64,000 nucleotides of DNA from Catenovulum sp052056295 (GTDB taxonomy: Bacteria > Pseudomonadota > Gammaproteobacteria > Enterobacterales > Alteromonadaceae): NCBI RefSeq assembly GCF_052056295.1, contig NZ_CP182493.1, forward strand, positions 2,852,001-2,916,000, given 5' to 3'. Positions within the stretch are counted from its first letter, which is position 1. Every line of letters begins with the position of its first letter. This document shows positions 17,199 through 26,656 of this stretch, in pieces. The notes beneath the pieces were generated by a model that saw only the letters and a program-made list of their open reading frames with translations, did no database searches and was not told where the DNA came from. A program made the translations under genes and the position numbers.

Positions 17199-18034
17199 TT
17201 TAACAGTCGTTGGCTGCTTTGTTCAGCTTGTTGAATAAGTTGAGAAATAGCATCGCTGATCAAACTTTTAATTACATTTGGTGTGGCAATAGTGGGTGTT
17301 GCAGTCGGTTTACCAAGGTAAAAACCTTGCGCAAAATTAAAACCTAAATTGTAGATGCACTCAAGCTCAGCTTGGTTTTCTATGCCTTCAACAATAGTTA
17401 GCGCATTGGTACTATTTGCAAGTTCCAATAATGCTCGCAAAAAGTGTTGTTTATGTGTTTGTTGGTGGCAATTATGCACAAAATGTCGGTCTAATTTTAT
17501 TATGTCAGGTTGCATTTCGCTCCATTGAATCAAGCCTGAGTAACCAGCGCCTAAATCGTCGATCGCAAATTGAATATCAAAGGTTTTAAGGCGTTTTAGT
17601 GCAGTTTTTAACTGATCAATATCGTCAGCACGAGATTGTTCAGTTAACTCAATTACAAGTCTATTGGGGGAAATGCCTTGTTTTTTTAGCAAGTGCATCA
17701 ACCAGTTGGCATTATTCAGCTGAGTTGCTACATAATTAGGTGTTACATTAATAAATAATTTGCCGGGTAAATCCAATAAACTAAATTTTTCGATCGCTTT
17801 TTTTATGCAAAGCGTTTCTAGTGCTGTTGTTAGCTTATATGCGTCTGCTGCTTTAAATAAATGATATGGGCTGTGTAATAGGCTATTCTCAGGTCCTCTA
17901 ACCAAAGCTTCGTAACCCAATACACTGTTTGTTGCTAAGTTGTATATAGGTTGCAGTTGGCTGCTGACGTTAGCACTATTAATTATTTCGGATATTTCAC
18001 AATAAACGGCTGGTTGCATAAATACGACGCTCAA
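17195..18034 (-). CDS. EAL-domain cyclic-di-GMP phosphodiesterase, stand-alone
   Basis: The 279-residue protein is essentially one EAL domain with no GGDEF, PAS or membrane span. Catalytic-site motifs are intact: YEALVRGP (Glu42), FINVTPN, ELTEQSR, IDDLGAGYSGL (double Asp), PDIIKLDR, VEGIENQAE and AQGFYLGKP. It is therefore predicted to be an active hydrolase of c-di-GMP to pGpG in the cytoplasm. Convergent with hrpB (4-base overlap) and divergent from the DUF1289 gene. No partner cyclase lies in the window. Confidence 0.9.
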   Translation of the reverse strand: MSVVFMQPAVYCEISEIINSANVSSQLQPIYNLATNSVLGYEALVRGPENSLLHSPYHLFKAADAYKLTTALETLCIKKAIEKFSLLDLPGKLFINVTPNYVATQLNNANWLMHLLKKQGISPNRLVIELTEQSRADDIDQLKTALKRLKTFDIQFAIDDLGAGYSGLIQWSEMQPDIIKLDRHFVHNCHQQTHKQHFLRALLELANSTNALTIVEGIENQAELECIYNLGFNFAQGFYLGKPTATPTIATPNVIKSLISDAISQLIQQAEQSSQRLLN

Positions 18035-18141
18035 GTCAAATTGGCAATTACGGTAAAACCTGCTTTATTTAAAGAACTAGATGTTTTACTAAGGAATCAA
18101 TCTTGGGTTACTTTAGCCAAGTTTTATGAAAAGTTAATGAC

Positions 18142-18348
18142 ATGCATTCAGTTGAACAAAATAATCCACTGTTAATCCGCTCGCCTTGTGTTCGAAACTG
18201 TTGTTTAGACCAACACGACATATGTTTAGGTTGTGGTCGTTCAATCAAAGAAATTACCAGTTGGACACAACAATCAGAGCAACAAAAATTACAAACCTTA
18301 GCTATAGCTGAGCAACGTCTGCAGAAACTTGCGAATAATTTAGTTTAA
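18142..18348 (+). CDS. DUF1289 family small cysteine-rich protein
   Basis: A 68-residue protein with the DUF1289 pattern SPCVRNCCLDQHDICLGCGR: cysteines spaced like a metal or Fe-S site, followed by a Trp-containing helix (EITSW). Function is unknown. An overlapping plus-strand frame at 17951-18175 is mostly antisense to the EAL gene and is not taken as real. It may be transcribed with ilvI, 77 bp downstream, but the palindrome in that gap argues for separate control. Confidence 0.82.
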   Translation: MHSVEQNNPLLIRSPCVRNCCLDQHDICLGCGRSIKEITSWTQQSEQQKLQTLAIAEQRLQKLANNLV

Positions 18349-18394
18349 GCAAGGCGTTATACTTTTTAAAAACCAATTAAATTGGTATCCTTGC
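18349..18394 (+). promoter_or_regulatory. Nested palindrome upstream of ilvI
   Basis: ACCAATTAAATTGGT (18372-18386) is a perfect 7-bp-arm palindrome, flanked by GCAAGG (18349-18354) and CCTTGC (18389-18394), which also pair. It lies 30 bases before the ilvI start. It could be an operator, a weak DUF1289-gene terminator or a leader hairpin. E. coli ilvIH is controlled by Lrp, but I cannot show that this is an Lrp site. Confidence 0.4.
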
Positions 18395-18424
18395 GGCAAT
18401 TTTTTGAATTAGGGGAAAACTATC

Positions 18425-20143
18425 GTGGAAATGATGTCTGGTGCGGAAATGGTTGTTCGCGCACTTACCCAATTAGGGGTTAAACACATTTTTGGTTATC
18501 CAGGTGGTGCGGTGCTAGATATTTACGATGCTTTGTTTGAAGCTGAAGGCATAGAGCATCTTTTGGTACGTCACGAACAGGCTGCAGCACATATGGCTGA
18601 CGGTTATGCGCGTGCAACCGGTGAAGTTGGTACTGTGTTAGTAACTTCTGGCCCAGGTGCAACTAATACAATTACAGGTATTGCAACTGCGTACATGGAC
18701 TCTATCCCTATGGTGATTTTGTCTGGTCAGGTGCCTACTAGTGTCATTGGTGAAGATGCGTTCCAAGAATGTGACATGGTTGGTTGCTCTCGCCCTGTGG
18801 TTAAACACAGCTTTTTAGTGAAAAAAGCCGAAGACATTCCTGCAACTATAGCTAAAGCCTACCACATAGCAGCGACTGGCCGTCCAGGCCCAGTGGTTGT
18901 TGATTTGCCAAAAGACATAGTTAATCCAAAAGAAAAACACCCATATGTTTTTCCTGATTCAGTGCAAATGCGCTCTTACAACCCAAATGTAAAAGGGCAT
19001 AAAGGTCAAATCAAAAAAGCCTTACAAACTTTATTAGAAGCTAAACAGCCTGTGTTATACATAGGTGGTGGTGCAATCGCAGCTAACTGTAGCGACTTAA
19101 TTACTGCGTTTGCCGAGCGTTTAAACTTACCTGTAACTAATACATTAATGGGTTTAGGTGCATTCCCAGGCACACATAAACAATGTGTTGGTATGTTAGG
19201 TATGCATGGCACGGTTGAAGCCAACAAAACCATGCACAATTCAGATGTTATTTTTGCCCTGGGTGCGCGTTTTGATGACCGTGTAACTAACAATGTGCAA
19301 AAATTCTGTCCAAACGCGACTATTTTACATGTTGATATCGACCCTACTTCAATTTCTAAAACTGTTTCAGCGCATGTGCCAATTGTTGGTTCTGTTGATC
19401 AAGTATTAGCTGATATGACTGAAATGTTAGATGCTTCTGGCGAAAGTACAGACGCTCAAGCACTTGCTGCATGGTGGAAGCAAATTGAAGAATGGCGTGG
19501 TCAAAACTGTTTGGCTTATGCAAAATCAGACAAAGTCATCAAACCACAACAAGTTATTGAAAGTTTATACAAAGCAACTAAAGGTGAAGCTTATGTTTCA
19601 TCTGACGTAGGTCAGCACCAAATGTTTGGCGCTTTGTATTATCCATTTGCTAAACCGCGCCGTTGGATCAACTCTGGTGGTTTAGGCACTATGGGCTTTG
19701 GTTTCCCAGCTGCTATGGGTGTTAAAGTCGCGCTACCTGATTCGGTTTCTGTGTGTATTACTGGTGACGGTAGTATTCAAATGAATATTCAAGAGCTATC
19801 TACTTGTATGCAATATGGCATTCCAGTGAAAATTATTTCATTGAACAACCAAGCATTAGGTATGGTGCGCCAATGGCAAGATTTAATTTATGGTGGTCGT
19901 CATAGCCATTCATATATGGAATCTCTACCTGATTTTGTTAAGTTGGTAGAAGCATACGGCCATGTGGGTATTCGCGTATCCGATCCTGCAGAATTAGACG
20001 AAGCGATGGAAAAATGTTTTGCGATGAAAGACAAGTTAGTCTTTATGGACATTTTAGTTGACCAAAACGAACACGTATATCCAATGCAAGTTAAATATGG
20101 TGCTATGGATGATATGTTATTAAGCAAACCGGAGTCTAAATAA
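18425..20143 (+). CDS. ilvI: Acetolactate synthase, large catalytic subunit
   Basis: A 572-residue thiamine-diphosphate enzyme condensing pyruvate with pyruvate or 2-oxobutyrate, the first common step of valine, leucine and isoleucine synthesis. Seen: RHEQAAAHMADGYARATG (catalytic Glu), the FAD-binding middle domain (GARFDDRVT) and the ThDP/Mg motif GDGSIQMNIQELSTC followed by LNNQALGMVRQWQ. The start is GTG at 18425 with AGGGG at 18412-18416; an ATG two codons later is possible. Overlaps ilvH by TAATG. Confidence 0.96.
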   Translation: MEMMSGAEMVVRALTQLGVKHIFGYPGGAVLDIYDALFEAEGIEHLLVRHEQAAAHMADGYARATGEVGTVLVTSGPGATNTITGIATAYMDSIPMVILSGQVPTSVIGEDAFQECDMVGCSRPVVKHSFLVKKAEDIPATIAKAYHIAATGRPGPVVVDLPKDIVNPKEKHPYVFPDSVQMRSYNPNVKGHKGQIKKALQTLLEAKQPVLYIGGGAIAANCSDLITAFAERLNLPVTNTLMGLGAFPGTHKQCVGMLGMHGTVEANKTMHNSDVIFALGARFDDRVTNNVQKFCPNATILHVDIDPTSISKTVSAHVPIVGSVDQVLADMTEMLDASGESTDAQALAAWWKQIEEWRGQNCLAYAKSDKVIKPQQVIESLYKATKGEAYVSSDVGQHQMFGALYYPFAKPRRWINSGGLGTMGFGFPAAMGVKVALPDSVSVCITGDGSIQMNIQELSTCMQYGIPVKIISLNNQALGMVRQWQDLIYGGRHSHSYMESLPDFVKLVEAYGHVGIRVSDPAELDEAMEKCFAMKDKLVFMDILVDQNEHVYPMQVKYGAMDDMLLSKPESK

Positions 20144-20640
20144 TGCGCAGAATTTTATCCGTCTTATTAGAAAATGAACCGGGTGCTTTATCACGTATTG
20201 TAGGTTTGTTTTCACAGCGTGGTTACAACATTGAAAATTTAACCGTTGCACCAACTGATGATGAAACCTTATCGCGTTTAACTGTGACCACTACTGGTGA
20301 TAACCGAGTTATTGAACAAATTACCAAACAAGTAAATAAGCTTGTTGATGTGTTAAAGGTTCAAGATATCACCGAAGGTGAACATATTGAGCGCGAACTT
20401 ATGTTGATTAAAGTAAAAGCGGAAAGCAGCGAAGACCGTATCGAAATGAAAGGCTTAAGCGACATTTTCCGTGCACAAATTGTAGATGTCACCTCATCAA
20501 CTTTTGTTATTCAACTTGCCGGGACAACCGCTAAGTTAGATGCTTTTATCGAAGCTATTCGTACAGAATCTGAAATATTAGAAGTATCACGCACTGGGGT
20601 AACTGGCTTATCTCGTGGTGAAAAATCACTACGCAGCTAA
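20143..20640 (+). CDS. ilvH: Acetolactate synthase, small regulatory subunit
   Basis: A 165-residue regulatory subunit with an N-terminal ACT domain (ILSVLLENEPGALSRIVGLF, then GYNIENLTVAPT) that binds valine in this family, and a C-terminal half of IlvH type (ELMLIKVKAESS, SRTGVTGLSRGEKSL). Translation is coupled to ilvI through the TAATG overlap. Confidence 0.96.
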   Translation: MRRILSVLLENEPGALSRIVGLFSQRGYNIENLTVAPTDDETLSRLTVTTTGDNRVIEQITKQVNKLVDVLKVQDITEGEHIERELMLIKVKAESSEDRIEMKGLSDIFRAQIVDVTSSTFVIQLAGTTAKLDAFIEAIRTESEILEVSRTGVTGLSRGEKSLRS

Positions 20641-20655
20641 TATCTCTGATTGTCG

Positions 20656-20687
20656 AGTAATCGAGGAAAATCATTTCCTCGATTACT
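20656..20687 (+). terminator. Hairpin after ilvH, probable terminator stem
   Basis: A perfect 14-bp stem (20656-20669 with 20674-20687; AGTAATCGAGGAAA and complement) and an ATCA loop, 15 bases after the ilvH stop. No U-tract follows: the sequence runs straight into the terminal repeat of the MITE at 20686, so the insertion may have separated the stem from its T-run. Confidence 0.65.
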
Positions 20688-20954
20688 AGGGCCTGTTGAT
20701 CTTTCGTGGACAAATTTTGTTCTAACTAAATGCTTTTTTATCGAGGCGCAGCATTGAAGGCCTAATGGATTAAGTCGAAATGCTGCAACAAAGAGTAAAA
20801 AGCATTTAGGACGAGCCTGAAAGGCAGCGTTTGTTTGGCATTTCTACTGCGTTATAGCTCATTTATGTAGCCCACTACACTTCAATCGCTATGCCTTGTA
20901 CAAATACCAAACAAACTGCTGCAAAATTGTACTCGAAAGATCAACAGGCCCTAG
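20686..20954. mobile_element. MITE-like non-autonomous element, 269 bp with perfect 21-bp inverted termini
   Basis: Bases 20686-20706 and 20934-20954 are perfect inverted repeats (outermost CTAG, then GGCCTGTTGATCTTTCG). There is no transposase frame. Inside are two more inverted repeats: CTAAATGCTTTTT (20726-20738) with its complement (20797-20809), enclosing GCAGCATT/AATGCTGC, and GTTTGTTTGG near 20830 with CCAAACAAAC near 20910. CTAG at both ends could be a palindromic target duplication, as known for some IS5-family elements; that assignment is a guess. It separates ilvH from the kinase gene. Confidence 0.85.
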
Positions 20955-21046
20955 CTGCTAAATTCCTGCCATTTTCACAATTCCCAGCTAAACTCTGTTG
21001 TATACGTAAAGCTTTAAAAAACAATAAAGTTTAAAAGGACATCTGC

Positions 21047-23797
21047 TTGCACAACTGTTTACCCCAATATAACAGAGCAAATTGGATCTATTTCGCACTA
21101 GCCGCAGCCTATTATTTTAGTGGTGAGCTTTTATCCAACATTTCTGCGCAAACGCAAGTTGTCCCTATATGGTTGCCAGCAGGTTTTGCGTTAGTCGGTT
21201 GTTATTTATGGTGGTGGCGCTTTTTTCCGGCAGTTTTCATTAGTTCTGTTTGTTTTAATTTGTTTTCGCAGGGCAATTTAGATTGGTCTTTATTTCACGG
21301 CGATTTGCTAAAACAGCTTGTTATGATAGGTGCTGGGTCTACCTTGCAGGCGGCGGTAGGCGCTTTTGTATTGCGCAAATGTGTCGGTGATATTTTAGCG
21401 CTTAAATCTGATAGATACGCACTAATGTTTGTATTTGTCATCGGCATCGTCATCTGTTTAATATCAGCCAATATAGGTGTCTACTCACTCAGTTTGTTTA
21501 ATCCCAACTATAGTGTTGATAATCACTGGTCGAATGTATTATTTTGGTGGGTTGGTGATTCAATTGGTGTGCTGCTGGCAACGCCTTTTGTATTAGCCTT
21601 GTTGCGCAAACCCTCTGTTAATAATGGCCAGTCTAACCAAGCATCTTTTGTAGTTATTACCGCCATGGCGCTGTTTGTCGCTGTGTTGGCTATTACTATG
21701 ATTTTTTCTTTTAACAATAAAAATAGCGCTGAATTTATTGTCGAAAAAGAACTGCAAGTTATCGAAAATAGTTTGCATCGGCAAATCAATAAAAGCCTAG
21801 TTAACATCCAAGCTATTGCTAATTTTATTGAACAAACGCCTATGTTAGATAGAGAGCAGTTTGAGCAATATGTCCAACCTATCTTAGCTGAAAACCCTTC
21901 AATAAAGGCATTGTCGTGGAACCCAGTCGTATCGCAAGAGTTGCTTACTCGGTTTGTTGGCTTGTGGCGCAATGAATATGAATTTCCCGTAGAGATAAAA
22001 GGTGCACCACTAAAACCAACAGATCCACTTGTAGTGGTAAAATACGTGGTGCCAATTGCCGACAATAAACAAGCGTTAGGCTTTAACGTTAATTCGAATC
22101 AAGAACGTAAATTAACTTTAGCAGCCAGTGCACAAAGCTCTAGCGCTAGAGCAACACCTATTATTCAATTGGTACAATCAACTGAGCAGCAACCCGCATA
22201 CTTGTTATTTGCCCCTGTGTATAAACTGATTGCCGAGCAAAGTAGTGATACCTTTTATCAAAAGCGCCTGTTAGGTTACGCTACTGGGGTGTTTACTGTC
22301 GAACAAGTGGTGGAGCATGCAATTAGCGCCGAACATTTAGCTATGTTCACTTTTGAGCTAACTGCAGGGGATAACAATGCAGTCATTTATGGTAACAGTG
22401 GCCACAGGCAAGTTAGTTTAGCTGCCCAGCCACAAGTTGTTGTGCAGAAATTTACTCAAGCCGGGCAAACTTGGTTATTGTATTTGCAAGTTAAACCTGA
22501 ATTTATCAATCACTATTTTAATCAAATCTCCCTGATTTTATTGGTTGCACAACTGGTGATTGTCGCGTTTGTTATGACATTAGTATTAAGCATGCATAGT
22601 CGAACCCATTTGTTGAATCGATTAGTTAATGAACGTACCGAGTCGCTTAAACAAGCTAAAGAGCAATCCGATCAAGCCAACTTAGCTAAAAGCCGTTTTT
22701 TAGCAAATATGAGTCATGAAATCCGTACGCCACTGAATGCGGTTATTGGTTTGTCGCAATTGGCGCAACAAACTAATAGTTACCAAGAAATCAGCGGTTA
22801 TATCGACAAAATTGAGCAGTCATCAAAAACCTTGTTGAGTTTGGTCAACGATATTTTAGATATCGCTAAAATTGAATCGAACAAACTTGTTATTGAGCAC
22901 ACTTTGTTTGATATGAACTTGCTGCTAGAGCGCATTCAAATTATGTTTGAGTCAAGTGCACATGCAAAACAGTTAACTTGGAAAATAGATAATCAATTGC
23001 CGGAAAAACTCTGGTATGTCGGTGATAGTGTGCGCATTGAACAAATATTGATTAATCTGTGTGGCAATGCGTTTAAGTTCACCCAAAGTGGTGAAGTTAA
23101 CTTGCAGGTTAATCTGCAAACCAGCGACAGCCAACAGGCGTTTTTACTTATTGATCTGATAGACAGTGGCATAGGTATGTCAGTGCAAGAGCAAAGCGCC
23201 ATTTTTGATGCTTTTGTCCAAGCGGATGTTTCTACTTCACGCAAATTTGGTGGTACAGGTTTGGGCTTAGCCATTTCTAAAGAACTAGCCCAATTGATGG
23301 GCGGAGACATTCAAGTCACTAGTGTCAAAGGTAAAGGTTCAACTTTTAAGGTGCAAATCGCGGTCGAAACAAGTACAAGTGCGCCAGAATCAATCGCTAA
23401 ACCTAAAGCGTTAGATTTGTCGGATGCGCAGATATTGGTCGCAGAAGACAATCAGATAAACCAATTGGTAATTGAAGAAATGCTGAAAACTTTTGCTTGT
23501 AATGTCACTATAGTTGCTGACGGTGAACAAGCTATAGCAGCTATTCAACAACAGGATTTTGATTTGGTGTTGATGGATTGCCAAATGCCAGTAATGGATG
23601 GTTATGAAGCTACGGCGACAATTCGGCAAATGAAAAATTATCAAGATTTACCTATTATTGCGTTAACCGCAGATGTGATGCCGGCAGACAAAGCTAGAGC
23701 AGCTGAAGTCGGGTTTAGTGCTCATTTAGCTAAGCCATTAGATATGGAAAAATTAGCTGAGTGTTTGCGGCAATACTGTTTAAAAAAGTCGAGTTAA
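21047..23797 (+). CDS. Hybrid histidine kinase: MASE1 - CHASE - HisKA - HATPase - receiver
   Basis: A 916-residue membrane sensor. A multi-span MASE1-type domain lies at about 10-215 (QTQVVPIWLPAGFALVGCYLWWW; WVGDSIGVLLATPFVLALL). An extracytoplasmic CHASE-type domain at about 240-450 (ENPSIKALSWNPVV) is followed by another span near 490-510. HisKA has NMSHEIRTPLN with phospho-acceptor His557, HATPase has the expected N, G1 (DSGIGM) and G2 (GGTGLGLAIS) boxes, and the C-terminal receiver has phospho-acceptor Asp844 (LVLMDCQMP). The start is TTG at 21047 with AAAAGGA 7 bases upstream. No response regulator or HPt gene is adjacent; the ligand is unknown. Confidence 0.9.
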   Translation: MHNCLPQYNRANWIYFALAAAYYFSGELLSNISAQTQVVPIWLPAGFALVGCYLWWWRFFPAVFISSVCFNLFSQGNLDWSLFHGDLLKQLVMIGAGSTLQAAVGAFVLRKCVGDILALKSDRYALMFVFVIGIVICLISANIGVYSLSLFNPNYSVDNHWSNVLFWWVGDSIGVLLATPFVLALLRKPSVNNGQSNQASFVVITAMALFVAVLAITMIFSFNNKNSAEFIVEKELQVIENSLHRQINKSLVNIQAIANFIEQTPMLDREQFEQYVQPILAENPSIKALSWNPVVSQELLTRFVGLWRNEYEFPVEIKGAPLKPTDPLVVVKYVVPIADNKQALGFNVNSNQERKLTLAASAQSSSARATPIIQLVQSTEQQPAYLLFAPVYKLIAEQSSDTFYQKRLLGYATGVFTVEQVVEHAISAEHLAMFTFELTAGDNNAVIYGNSGHRQVSLAAQPQVVVQKFTQAGQTWLLYLQVKPEFINHYFNQISLILLVAQLVIVAFVMTLVLSMHSRTHLLNRLVNERTESLKQAKEQSDQANLAKSRFLANMSHEIRTPLNAVIGLSQLAQQTNSYQEISGYIDKIEQSSKTLLSLVNDILDIAKIESNKLVIEHTLFDMNLLLERIQIMFESSAHAKQLTWKIDNQLPEKLWYVGDSVRIEQILINLCGNAFKFTQSGEVNLQVNLQTSDSQQAFLLIDLIDSGIGMSVQEQSAIFDAFVQADVSTSRKFGGTGLGLAISKELAQLMGGDIQVTSVKGKGSTFKVQIAVETSTSAPESIAKPKALDLSDAQILVAEDNQINQLVIEEMLKTFACNVTIVADGEQAIAAIQQQDFDLVLMDCQMPVMDGYEATATIRQMKNYQDLPIIALTADVMPADKARAAEVGFSAHLAKPLDMEKLAECLRQYCLKKSS

Positions 23798-23857
23798 ACT
23801 AGCCAAACACGCTGTTTTCGTATGATTTTTCTTTGATGAGAGAAGGCGTGCAGAGTT

Positions 23858-25009
23858 CTATGCATCTCTCATCAAGCCTTTCTCAACCACACGCACTAAC
23901 CTTTGTGTTTTTTTATCTAAGCCTGCATCTAACGTCACATCAGTCATTTTCTGCTGCTGTTGTTCGAGTGCCCAACTAATATGTTCATCAACTAACTCAG
24001 AAACTGTGCCTAGTTTATGTTGTAGTTGCTGAATAATCTCTATACTTGCTGGCGCGTTACCAAGGGCTATGGCTATATTTCTTAGCCAATATTCGTAACC
24101 TATACGTCTGATGGCACTGCCTTGTAACTTAGTTAAAAAGTCATGTTCTTGCCAGTTCCATAATTCAATTAAATCACTTGAGTCTAAATTGTGTCTGGCC
24201 TGAAAATCATCTTCAGCTGTTAAACTAGCAAAGCGGTTCCACGGGCAGACAAGTTGGCAATCGTCACAGCCATAAATGCGGTTACCTATGGCTTGGCGGA
24301 ATTCTTCAGGAATTGAGCCTTTTTTCTCAATGGTTAAATAGGAAATGCAGCGCCTGGCGTCTACTTCATATGGGGCGACTATCGCTTGGGTTGGGCATAT
24401 GGTCATGCAAGCCACACAATTTCCACATTTATCTTCAACCGGTTTATCTGTTGGTAATGGTAAATTAATTAATAATTCACCTAAAAAGAACCAACTGCCG
24501 CCAGTTTCATTCAGTATTAATGTGTGTTTGCCTGTCCAGCCAATACCTGCTTTCTCTGCAAGTGGTCTTTCTAAAATAGGTGCCGAATCCACAAAAGGGC
24601 GAAAACCTGTATTCAACTCGGTTTGTTGTTCAATTTTTTGTCCAAGTTGTTTGAGTTTATTGCGAATCAGTTTGTGGTAGTCACGACCAAGTGAGTAACG
24701 GCTGATATAACCTTTATTGTTATCTTTTAGAGTTTTAGCAAACTTGGCTGATTGTGGTAAATAATCCATGCCGATACAAATGGAGCGCACAGAACCTGGG
24801 TGTAACTCGGTAGGGCGGGCACGCAATAAACCATGGTTGTGCATATAATCCATTTCACCATGGTAGTTTTTGTCTAGCCAATCTAATAGCGGTTGTTCGT
24901 GCTCGGTAAGATCTAAATCACTTATGCCCACATAGGTAAAACCCAACTCGGTTGCCCATTGTTTGATATTTTGTGCAAGCTCTACGAGTTGTTGATCAGA
25001 TAAAGGCAT
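23858..25009 (-). CDS. queG: Epoxyqueuosine reductase
   Basis: A 383-residue cobalamin- and Fe-S-dependent enzyme making the last step of queuosine synthesis in tRNA. Two 4Fe-4S clusters are visible (CGNCVACMTICPTQAI and CDDCQLVCPWNR), with GISDLDLTEHEQPLLDWL at the start and RPFVDSAPILERPLAEKAGIGWTGKHT in the core. Divergent from nnr across about 100 bp, as yjeS-yjeF in E. coli. A hairpin with 11-bp arms (23833-23843 and 23865-23875) overlaps its 3' end, in the gap before the convergent kinase gene. Confidence 0.96.
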   Translation of the reverse strand: MPLSDQQLVELAQNIKQWATELGFTYVGISDLDLTEHEQPLLDWLDKNYHGEMDYMHNHGLLRARPTELHPGSVRSICIGMDYLPQSAKFAKTLKDNNKGYISRYSLGRDYHKLIRNKLKQLGQKIEQQTELNTGFRPFVDSAPILERPLAEKAGIGWTGKHTLILNETGGSWFFLGELLINLPLPTDKPVEDKCGNCVACMTICPTQAIVAPYEVDARRCISYLTIEKKGSIPEEFRQAIGNRIYGCDDCQLVCPWNRFASLTAEDDFQARHNLDSSDLIELWNWQEHDFLTKLQGSAIRRIGYEYWLRNIAIALGNAPASIEIIQQLQHKLGTVSELVDEHISWALEQQQQKMTDVTLDAGLDKKTQRLVRVVEKGLMRDA

Positions 25010-25112
25010 AATTCGCTAGTTAACAAAACTTGATAGCTGGTTATTTTACGTTAAATTGGCATAGAATAGACAGCAACAATTATAAATAACCCATTTTTAC
25101 GAAGCTATCTTT

Positions 25113-26633
25113 ATGAAGCTATCTAGCATTCGCCATTGGCCATCAAATTTATATACGCCTGAACAAGTTCGCAGCACTGAAGCTAAAGCCGCTGAACTAA
25201 ATAATTTATCCTTATTTCAACTTATGCAAAAAGCTGGGCGTGCCATATTTGAATTGGTCGAAACCACGTTTGAGCAGTCAGCGCATATCGGCATTTTGTT
25301 AGGCAAAGGCAATAACGCCGGTGATGGTTTAGTTGTAGCTACACTTGCCCTTGAAGCTGGCTGGCGGGTAACGCTAATCAGCATGCCGAACTGCTCCGAA
25401 TATAAAGGCGAAGCAGCGCAAGCACAGGCTGAATTATTTGCCTTAGATAAAAGTAAACTCAATAGCTTAAACCAGTTAAACGCAAGTGAGGCTGATTTTA
25501 GCGAATTTGATCTACTGGTTGATTGTGTATTAGGCACAGGTTTTAGCGGCAGTTTATCGGCAGAGTGGGCGGGTATTTTTCAACAAGCCAATCAAACTAG
25601 CCGGTTAATTATTAGTGCCGATATTCCAAGTGGCTTAAATGGCTTAACTGGTGAGGCAGATATAAATGCGATTCAAGCGCAGCACACAGTAACCTTTTTG
25701 GCATTAAAACCCGGTTTATTTACTCATGATGCAGCGGATTATTGTGGGCTTATTCACTACGCATCACTTGGCTGCCAGCAACAAATTGAGCAGTTAAACC
25801 AAGCTTATTATCAATTAAGTGATTGGAATCAATTAAAAACTGCACTACCAGCGCGTAAACGCAACAGCCATAAAGGCAGTTTTGGCCATGTCTTGTGTAT
25901 AGGTGGCGACAAAGGTATGGCCGGCGCTATTCGTTTAGCTGGCGAAGCTGCTTTGCGCTGTGGTGCGGGTAAAGTAACAGTGTTAACTCATCCTGAAAAT
26001 GTGATGCTGGTTGCAAATGGCCGCCCTGAGCTTATGGTACGCGGTGTTAATGGTGTTAGCTCAGAGGTTAAAACTTTACTTGAACAAGCCGAGGTTATTT
26101 TAATTGGCCCTGGCCTTGGCAAAACAGGTTGGGCAAATGGCTTGATGCAGTTAGTTGTGGAGAGTGACAAACCAACTGTGGTCGATGCTGATGGTTTAAA
26201 TTGGTTGGCCGAGCATAAATACAAAAAGAAAAATTGGATTTTAACGCCACATCCAACAGAAGCTGCACGTTTACTTAAACAAAGTACCAATCATATTCAG
26301 CATAATAGATACGCAGCTGCAACTGAATTACAAGCACAATTTTCGGGCGCTGTAATACTCAAAGGTTGCGGCAGCTTAATTGCAAATCAACAAGGCATAA
26401 AAGTTTGCCGCGCCGGTAACCCTGGTATGGCAACTGCAGGCATGGGCGATTTACTCGCAGGCATATGTGCAGCCATGTTAGCGCAAGGTTATGCAACTGA
26501 CTTAGCCGCAGAACTTGCGGTAAATATTCATGCAAAAGCCGGAGATTTAGCGGCAAAACAAGGTGAACGTGGTATGATCGCCAGCGATTTATTGCCATAT
26601 GTGCGTGAAGTTATTAATCCAAGTAAACCTTGA
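25113..26633 (+). CDS. nnr: Bifunctional NAD(P)HX epimerase / ADP-dependent dehydratase
   Basis: A 506-residue fusion that repairs hydrated NADH and NADPH. The N-terminal YjeF_N epimerase domain (about 10-225) has LLGKGNNAGDGLVVA and DCVLGTGFSG. The C-terminal ribokinase-like dehydratase (about 235-500) has LIGPGLGK, VDADGLNWLAE, ILTPHPTEAARLL and AGNPGMATAGMGDLLAGI. First gene of the nnr-tsaE-ami-mutL-miaA run. Confidence 0.95.
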   Translation: MKLSSIRHWPSNLYTPEQVRSTEAKAAELNNLSLFQLMQKAGRAIFELVETTFEQSAHIGILLGKGNNAGDGLVVATLALEAGWRVTLISMPNCSEYKGEAAQAQAELFALDKSKLNSLNQLNASEADFSEFDLLVDCVLGTGFSGSLSAEWAGIFQQANQTSRLIISADIPSGLNGLTGEADINAIQAQHTVTFLALKPGLFTHDAADYCGLIHYASLGCQQQIEQLNQAYYQLSDWNQLKTALPARKRNSHKGSFGHVLCIGGDKGMAGAIRLAGEAALRCGAGKVTVLTHPENVMLVANGRPELMVRGVNGVSSEVKTLLEQAEVILIGPGLGKTGWANGLMQLVVESDKPTVVDADGLNWLAEHKYKKKNWILTPHPTEAARLLKQSTNHIQHNRYAAATELQAQFSGAVILKGCGSLIANQQGIKVCRAGNPGMATAGMGDLLAGICAAMLAQGYATDLAAELAVNIHAKAGDLAAKQGERGMIASDLLPYVREVINPSKP

Positions 26634-26656
26634 TTTAAGTTAGTAAGATTTAGAAT

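Noticed and set aside
17951..18175. 74-residue plus-strand frame between the EAL and DUF1289 genes
   Set aside because: Its first part is antisense to the EAL coding start and its end overlaps the DUF1289 gene in another frame; no ribosome site and no familiar sequence.
21523..22065. 180-residue minus-strand frame inside the MASE1/CHASE kinase gene
   Set aside because: Shadow of a clearly coding kinase gene; no start signal or recognised motif.
23833..23875. Hairpin with 11-bp arms at the queG 3' end as a terminator
   Set aside because: It has a 21-base loop and no T-run on either strand, so it is mentioned with queG but not listed as a terminator.
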